Shown here in pieces: positions 58,653 through 64,000 of a stretch of DNA of 64,000 nt; the first letter of the stretch is position 1, and each line of letters opens with the position of its first letter. The DNA comes from Xylogone sp. PMI_703 (lineage: Eukaryota; Ascomycota; Leotiomycetes). The translations under genes were made by a program, and so were the position numbers. Below the pieces are notes generated by a model. The model ran no database searches, had not been told where the DNA came from, and was given only the letters and a program-made list of their open reading frames with translations. The stretch spans positions 7,936,001-8,000,000 of the forward strand of contig JAJTUQ010000002.1 of the NCBI GenBank assembly GCA_021399445.1. The letters are read 5' to 3'.

Positions 58653-59038
58653 AACTCAGTTGATTTTCTGATCATAGTAACAAAGTGTTCTTATAAGAGT
58701 GATTGTAAAAGGGAACGCATGGAGATATGTTGTGCTACAAGCAAAGCTATTCTACAGGAAGGTGTGGAGGGTTGCCTGTTACCTGATCTAGCCGAGGAGG
58801 CTCTCACAGCAGTGATACTTCTCATATACTACCGCTATTCGCGCCACAGACAACAGCTCTTAACAAAGCACTTACAGACTTAACTCCGGGAGTTGTATGC
58901 AGAGCGGTTACATTGACATGTGAAATTTGCCATTCCGAAATATTGTTTGTTGTTATCTCAGGTCAAGAAGCAAAGAATGGCTCGAGTGCTTCTAGATATT
59001 TGCCTAGATATGATTTAGTCAACTAATCCTCTAGGCTA

Positions 59039-60867
59039 TTAGGCCATACCTGCTATACTCCACCTTCTACTATGGCACTGCAGTGTACTCTTCAACGACC
59101 TCAAAGCCTCTATGCAATGCAGATCACCAGTTTTCATCCATAACTGACCTTGTACGGCAGCTGCCTGATAGAGGGAATATTGGCACAAATGGCGATAGTC
59201 CTTCTAATTTAAGCAGATTCATTCCTCCGAATAACTGCTTGGAAAAGTAAACGATCCTGGATGATAAAGTGTTCATGCGACTGAGGAGGCTATCATTTCT
59301 TTCACTCTCGCCTCGCTCCTTAGAAAGAAGACTAGACTGGTAAAGCATCAAAAGAGCACTATCATTTGTCAGAGAGCTACCTTCTCATCCTAATCCAATA
59401 AATTACCTGCTACACATCCCGACGGCGGCACAGGACCACTCGCATGAATCAGAAGCTTCCTCAAGTAGAAGTATGTTGTAAGCATCCAGAGTCCGTTCGA
59501 GCTGCACGGCTTCCTCGGTATTAAATTCTGGATCTGGGGCCGGTTCGAAGACGTGTCTGAGCACTCGTCCTATAAGGTGAGATATTTGGCATTCGCGTGC
59601 TAAAGCTCCAACGTAGACATTCGACGGGGTCAACAAGGTTGAGGGAGTGATTGAAGTCATAGTCTGTACCACTGCTAATTAGTGAATGCTTGGGCGGTGA
59701 TTCTTTGTTCAACTTGCATCCTGATTCCATAGCTCATCATGCATTGGAAGAAGGTCACAAGGATCGGCGTCTTTTGTGGAAAATAGGTCTTCTCCATTGC
59801 AAAGGTTAATAAATCTAATCGTACAATCAGCATCCTTATTAAGAACGCTATATATTAGCCTTGATGACAAAGGCATACCTGTCTACAATAATAGTGGCCC
59901 ACCACACACATCTCTCATCCTCTGCGCTCGCGCGGGTGATAGGATCATTGGGAATCGCCTGGCGCCATTTTTTATTGAGGCTGAGAGCATCTCCAATCCT
60001 GGCGCAAGCAGCTATCGATATTGACGCGGCTGGGTGAATGCCATGGCTCATCTCAAAGATTGACATTAATAGTCTGGACTGAACGACCTCGACTGAAAGA
60101 TAGCCTGCGGACTCTAAAAGAGATATTAAACTCTTGATCATAGCGTAAAGCGATGACTTCACCTCGCCTTCCTCGCTCGGGTTTTGACTTATGAAATGTA
60201 TGCACAACAACAGAACTATGAAGTCTGCATGTGGTGTGATCCAACTGTCTGGCAGACGTCTATAAAATCGCTCTTTTGCTATTACCGGCATCCAGATGTG
60301 TATCGTTCTGAAATACTTGGCCGTAGTGAGTTTTATATCGTCCATGGCCCCAAGAATTCTTGACGCCTCTTTGCCAACGATGATATCCACCATGGGTTTC
60401 CGAAGCTGATGATAGCTAAAAGGATCGATATTGGAGAAGGATGGGAAGTAGAACAGGTTGGATGGTTCTTCAAGCGATCTGGTTGTGGATAAAGAAACGG
60501 GCACTCCATCACTAGAACTTTCTGGCCGACTGCTTCTAGTGCGGCCAGCACGATGTGGTCGAACGTCCTTTAAAGCCGTGTATATGTCCTCATATTGACA
60601 GATACGACCAACCCTGTCTTCAGCGTCAGTGATATACGTTAATACATTTCTACTTCTCTTGGACCTACCTGACGCATGTCGCGCAGCTCGGTAATACCTT
60701 GTTGCACTTTCGCTTTCGCTGTTTATATGTCGGCCTTCCAAGCAGCAAAGATTCTTGTCGTCGGCAGGACGGGTGCCCAAGGCATACCTATCGTTCAAGG
60801 TATCTACTTCCATTTTTTCTAACCCAAAGAGACCAAAAAAATAAACCCTTCTAAACATGTCGCTCAT
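59039..60867 (-). pseudogene. Decaying fungal-specific transcription factor
   Basis: Middle-homology-region protein (PF04082-like). Exons 60867-59879, 59814-59714, 59671-59403 and 59376 onward are in phase and read CVWWATIIVDR / RFINLCNGEDLF / VYVGALARECQISHLIGRVLRHV / SSLTNDSALLMLYQ, all typical. In the last exon the frame breaks near 59175: SPFVPIFPL runs into a stop at 59124, while the next frame continues with the family-like YQAAAVQGQLW ... EALRSLKSTLQ and ends at 59039. A single extra base explains this. No Zn2Cys6 cluster is found at the N-terminus. The first ~47 codons (60867-60727) lie antisense to exon and intron 1 of the NmrA gene and are probably not genuine. So both ends appear damaged. 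The alternative is a functional protein with a different C-terminus (stop at 59124). Confidence 0.65.
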
Positions 60868-62244
60868 TGTTGAGGTCAGAACTCGTTAGAGATGAAAAAT
60901 ACAAAGTCCGTATAATGACTCGAGACCCCACAAGTCGTCGAGCAAAGGAACTTGCCTCCCTGCCTGGCGTAGAGCTGTTCCAAGGGACATTTGCTAGCGA
61001 GGATGATCTAACGAAGGGTTTCACAGGCTGTGATGGTGCAGTAAGTTTAACTTTTCTTTCTCGTTATTCAGGTATAACATTTATCATGATAAACTTTATT
61101 TCTGATTGCCTCATGTTAGACTAATAATGATCTCTATATATACAGTTTGTGAACATCGACGGCTTCAACTGTGGCGAGAAAGCTGAGATGTACTGGGGTA
61201 TACGCGCTTATGAGATAGCCATCTCCATCGGTTTGAAATTCTACGTGTGGGGTAACTTGGACTACGCATCAAAGAAAGGTAACTTCGATGAAAATATCCG
61301 GTGCGGTCATTATGATGGAAAGGGGAGAGTGGGAGGTAAGGAAGCTTCATGTTGCTCATGTTAGAAAAGACTAACAAGGTACCTACCTGGTGTGCAGAGT
61401 GGATTTTGCATCATGCAACCCCTAGAATGGGTGTGGCGCTCTTCACTACGGGGTAAGTGGCCGTGTCCCCTTATCGATTCTGCGAGAGCCAGAGTTAAGT
61501 ATGCTCCCCTTCATTGACATAACCTGATTAGACCGTATATTGATATGGCACTGGCGCCTCTGACACTCATGACCCCTCAAATTATTTCTGGCGTAGTGAC
61601 CTGGTCCGTCCCGTTAGGTAGGCAAGCACAACAACTGGTTTTATTGGGTTAATTACTGATGGAACACAGGAGATGGTGAAGTTGCCCATGTTGCTCTCTC
61701 GGATTGTGGTGTCTATGTCTGCTGGTTATTCGACAACCCTGATAGAGCAAACGGCCTAGATCTTGAAGTGGCTATTGACCACATCTCATATGCAGATATG
61801 GCTGCTAGTTTCGCAAAGGTGACAGGGCGACCTGCACAGTACATTGATGTGTCATTCCCAGAATATTTCGAGGAATTTGGTGGGCGGAAGGCAAAAGCGA
61901 GTGTTTTAATAAATCCCAATATCAACTGGATGGCCAAATTACGATTTGGCCTCAACTTTTCAACCCAACGACCATCCGCTTACAATGCAGACCCGGCCGA
62001 CCCTGCCACGCAAACTTTTGAAAAGAATTTCACAGGTTTCTGGAACCTGTGGAGAGCGAGCAAAGGAAACAAAGGCATTTTGCAGAGAAATTATGAATTG
62101 CTTGACGAGATCCATCCAAATCGGATCAAGAGTGCTGAAGAATGGTTCAGGAAAGAGGCCGAGAAAGGGGACTTGTGGGAGCGCGTAAATAATATGACTC
62201 CAATCTTGAAGTGGAGTGAGGATGGTGGGAAAGGCACACTATAA
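60727..62244 (+). CDS. NmrA-like NAD(P)-binding oxidoreductase, copy 2
   Basis: Six exons (60727-60799, 60880-61040, 61146-61335, 61398-61452, 61532-61617, 61670-62244) join in phase to 379 aa. The dinucleotide motif is ILVVGRTGAQGIPIVQ (GxxGxxG with R for G at the second residue) at residues 8-23. The intron at 60800-60879 restores ELVRDEKYKVRIMTRDP, the expected second strand, then LFQGTFASEDDL and the tyrosine-rich FVNIDGFN segment. A C-terminal extension (RPSAYNADPADPATQ and on) is longer than in copy 1. NmrA-family members bind NAD(P) and serve as sensors or reductases. The 5' end overlaps, antisense, the start of the decayed regulator on the minus strand. Confidence 0.86.
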
Positions 62245-63127
62245 CTATGTTTAGGAATGGTGGAAGCGCTGAGCGCCAGTTAGTCACTCTGGCTGCTTCA
62301 CTCAAGCTCCTAGTCACCCTCCACTTACCCTATTTGCCTTTACTGCTCTGGTTTCCAAGCAGTTATACAGAGATGCCCTTGTCTGATTATATCCGTTTGT
62401 AAATTATAGCCTCATAGCTGGTAATGATGTATAGTATATATATATATATATGTTCTACCCCATAGACCAAGCGGCCCATTGGCCAACGGGCGGCTAATAG
62501 GCTGCCTCATTGTAAATGGGCTGATCGGTCTGTGAGGCAGAACACGTATTTCACCTCCAACGCGAACTGCCTCATGAGAGAACAGTTGGCTGACTGAATA
62601 GACCTTAGTTCTTCAGACAGTAGTATTCGGTAAAGCATACTGCAGCGGTAAGGGAGTTTGGATTGACGAAGATCTCATGGTCATCGCCCCCATAACAAAC
62701 GTAGCCATTGTAATTATTAAACCCTCCACTGGCTATACGTTAGGAGACTCATCCAATCCCGGATGGAGGAAAACTGTTGAATAGCCTACTACCCAACGGC
62801 TGTAAAGTCGGCTGTAAATGTCGGGAATGTACATGAATTGTGCCCGGCTCATCCATTTACATTATTCACTCAACAACCCACGGCAATTTGAAGTCCGTTT
62901 ACTAAGTAGTAAGAGCAACAATGCCCAACAATTTTATGCAATGTCCATGGTCATTCTCATAGAGAGCCTACCTCACCAGCACTCTACATTATGTTGCCTT
63001 ACAAACATAATACCCATGAGCAAAAGTGTTCTCAGTACTGTAACCATGTTCCTTAGAAGTAAAGCCGTGAACGAATTTTGTTTTTCTTTTTTCAACATTG
63101 TCACTATCATCATCATCGAACTAAAAA
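62245..63127. other. Intergenic region with TA microsatellite
   Basis: 883 bp between convergent stops, with a TA dinucleotide tract at 62435-62451. The open frame 62818-63177 (+) has no domain and overlaps the IPMDH 3' end antisense. Confidence 0.5.
62435..62451. repeat. (TA)8 microsatellite
   Basis: Seventeen bases of alternating T and A downstream of the second NmrA gene. Confidence 0.9.
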
Positions 63128-64000
63128 CTATGCTTTCAAGGCTGCTACAATGGCGTCTCCAACTTCTACGGTGCTAGCTTTTCCACGCAAGTCACCCGTC
63201 CGAACACCAGACTCAATAACATTTCGCACAGCATCTTCAATCTTCTTTGCTTCAGCCTCCATACCAAAGGAATAACGAAACATCATCGCCACGCAGAGAA
63301 TCATTGCGACTGGGTTTGCAATACTCCTACCAGCAATACTAAATATATCGAAGTCAGCACTCATGGGTTACATTCAGAGATCACATGAAAGATCTGGAAG
63401 CCCTTACTCGGGAGCAGAACCATGGGTAGGTTCATATAGTGCATGGTGCTTTTTACCAGACTTGTCACCTGGAAGACTATTCAAACTTGCAGATGGCAAA
63501 ACACCGAGGGTGCCAACAATGGAGCCGGCTTGGTCAGATATAATATCTCCAAAAGTGTTATCAGCAAGAATCACACCGTTTAGAGAACGAGGATTAATGG
63601 CCAAAATCAGTGCTGCTGAGTCGGCGAGCTGAGTCCAGCATTTCACTTGAGGATACTCATTTCTCATTGTTTCCTCAAATACCTTTCTCCACAACCGAGA
63701 TGATGCAAGGACATTTGCTTTGTCCAGGGAAATAACCGGCCACGGAGGATCATGTCTCAATGCCAACTCCGCCGCTACGCGAGTGATGCGTTGAACCTCT
63801 TCAGCTGTATATCCCCATTCGTCCATGGCATAGGTGTCGGTTTCGTGCTTTTTACCGAAATACGCACCACCACAGTTCTCCCTCACCACTAAGAAATCCA
63901 CTCCTTCAACAATTTCTTGTCTGTAGGGGCTGAACTCCTTGGTAATTGAGGGACTGGGAGACTGTGCCGAGGCTGGTCGCAGGTTGGCATAAATATCTAG
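63128..64000 (-). CDS. 3-isopropylmalate dehydrogenase, 3' part (runs off right edge)
   Basis: Two visible exons (64000-63408, 63338-63128), about 268 aa of an enzyme that is usually ~360 aa; the N-terminal NAD fold lies outside the window. Visible motifs: LDIYANLRP at the edge, [12 protein letters not shown] (substrate arginine region), [14 protein letters not shown] with the catalytic lysine, the family signature [25 protein letters not shown], and HGSAP joined across the intron to [15 protein letters not shown]. The enzyme oxidatively decarboxylates 3-isopropylmalate in leucine synthesis (LEU2/LeuB family). IPMDH-like paralogues also occur in secondary-metabolite clusters, so this could be either the housekeeping gene or a paralogue; the visible part cannot tell. 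Confidence 0.92.

Larger units (their letters stand above)
57698..59038. other. Intergenic region with hairpin-rich segment
   Basis: 1.34 kb with no protein-coding gene. 58076-58652 is unusually rich in perfect inverted repeats (listed separately); the rest is AT-rich and featureless. Confidence 0.6.

Noticed and set aside
59672..59713. Apparent second frameshift in the regulator at 59.7 kb
   Set aside because: A 42-nt intron (GTTGAA...CTAAT...GCAG) joins the two parts in frame, so only the break near 59175 remains.
1..64000. CRISPR arrays, insertion sequences, rRNA genes, long terminal repeats
   Set aside because: None seen: no regularly spaced repeats, no transposase or reverse-transcriptase motifs, no rRNA-like blocks. 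CRISPR is not expected in a fungal genome.

Overview
The window is nuclear DNA of a filamentous ascomycete. The signs are many short introns (about 40-115 nt, GT...AG, often with a CTAAY branch site), Zn(II)2Cys6 and fungal-specific regulators, a fungal NRPS, secreted glycoside hydrolases and a small cysteine-containing secreted protein. I could not tell genus or species. Exon models were assembled by hand. All spliced models keep phase and reach a stop, except one regulator that looks broken (59.0-60.9 kb) and one gene cut by the right edge.

Layout. 1.1-17.7 kb is a metabolic and cell-surface block: aldehyde dehydrogenase, membrane-anchored GH5, a divergent GT2 glycosyltransferase, a salicylate-hydroxylase-like FAD monooxygenase, a secreted GH31 alpha-glycosidase with two micro-exons, and an AAAP amino-acid transporter. 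17.7-22.2 kb is mostly empty, with one small F-box-like ORF. 22.2-32.2 kb looks like a catabolic group: class III CoA-transferase and a fumarase/aspartase-superfamily enzyme, both with mitochondrial-type presequences, a Zn2Cys6 activator between them, and an extradiol-type (VOC) dioxygenase.

34.9-51.1 kb is the most interesting part. It holds a Zn-finger-less regulator-like protein, a secreted beta-propeller protein, a ~2093-aa NRPS with the domain order A-T-C-(degenerate A)-T-C typical of the extracellular siderophore synthetases SidD/NPS6, a divergent truncated ornithine-N5-monooxygenase (SidA)-like gene, and a SidI-like acyl-CoA ligase ending in the peroxisomal signal AKL. Every exact copy of the iron-regulator GATA motif ATCWGATAA that I found by eye (five) lies in this region, four of them in its promoters. 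I read it as an iron-regulated hydroxamate-siderophore locus that is incomplete (no acyltransferase, no hydratase, no transporter) and carries an enzymatically dead SidA-like protein.

51-64 kb is an accessory tail: a two-domain ABM-like protein, a second FAD monooxygenase, a small secreted protein, two NmrA-like oxidoreductases, a hairpin-rich patch resembling mitochondrial intergenic DNA (58.08-58.65 kb), a decaying regulator whose 5' end is overlapped antisense by the second NmrA gene, and the 3' part of a 3-isopropylmalate dehydrogenase running off the edge.
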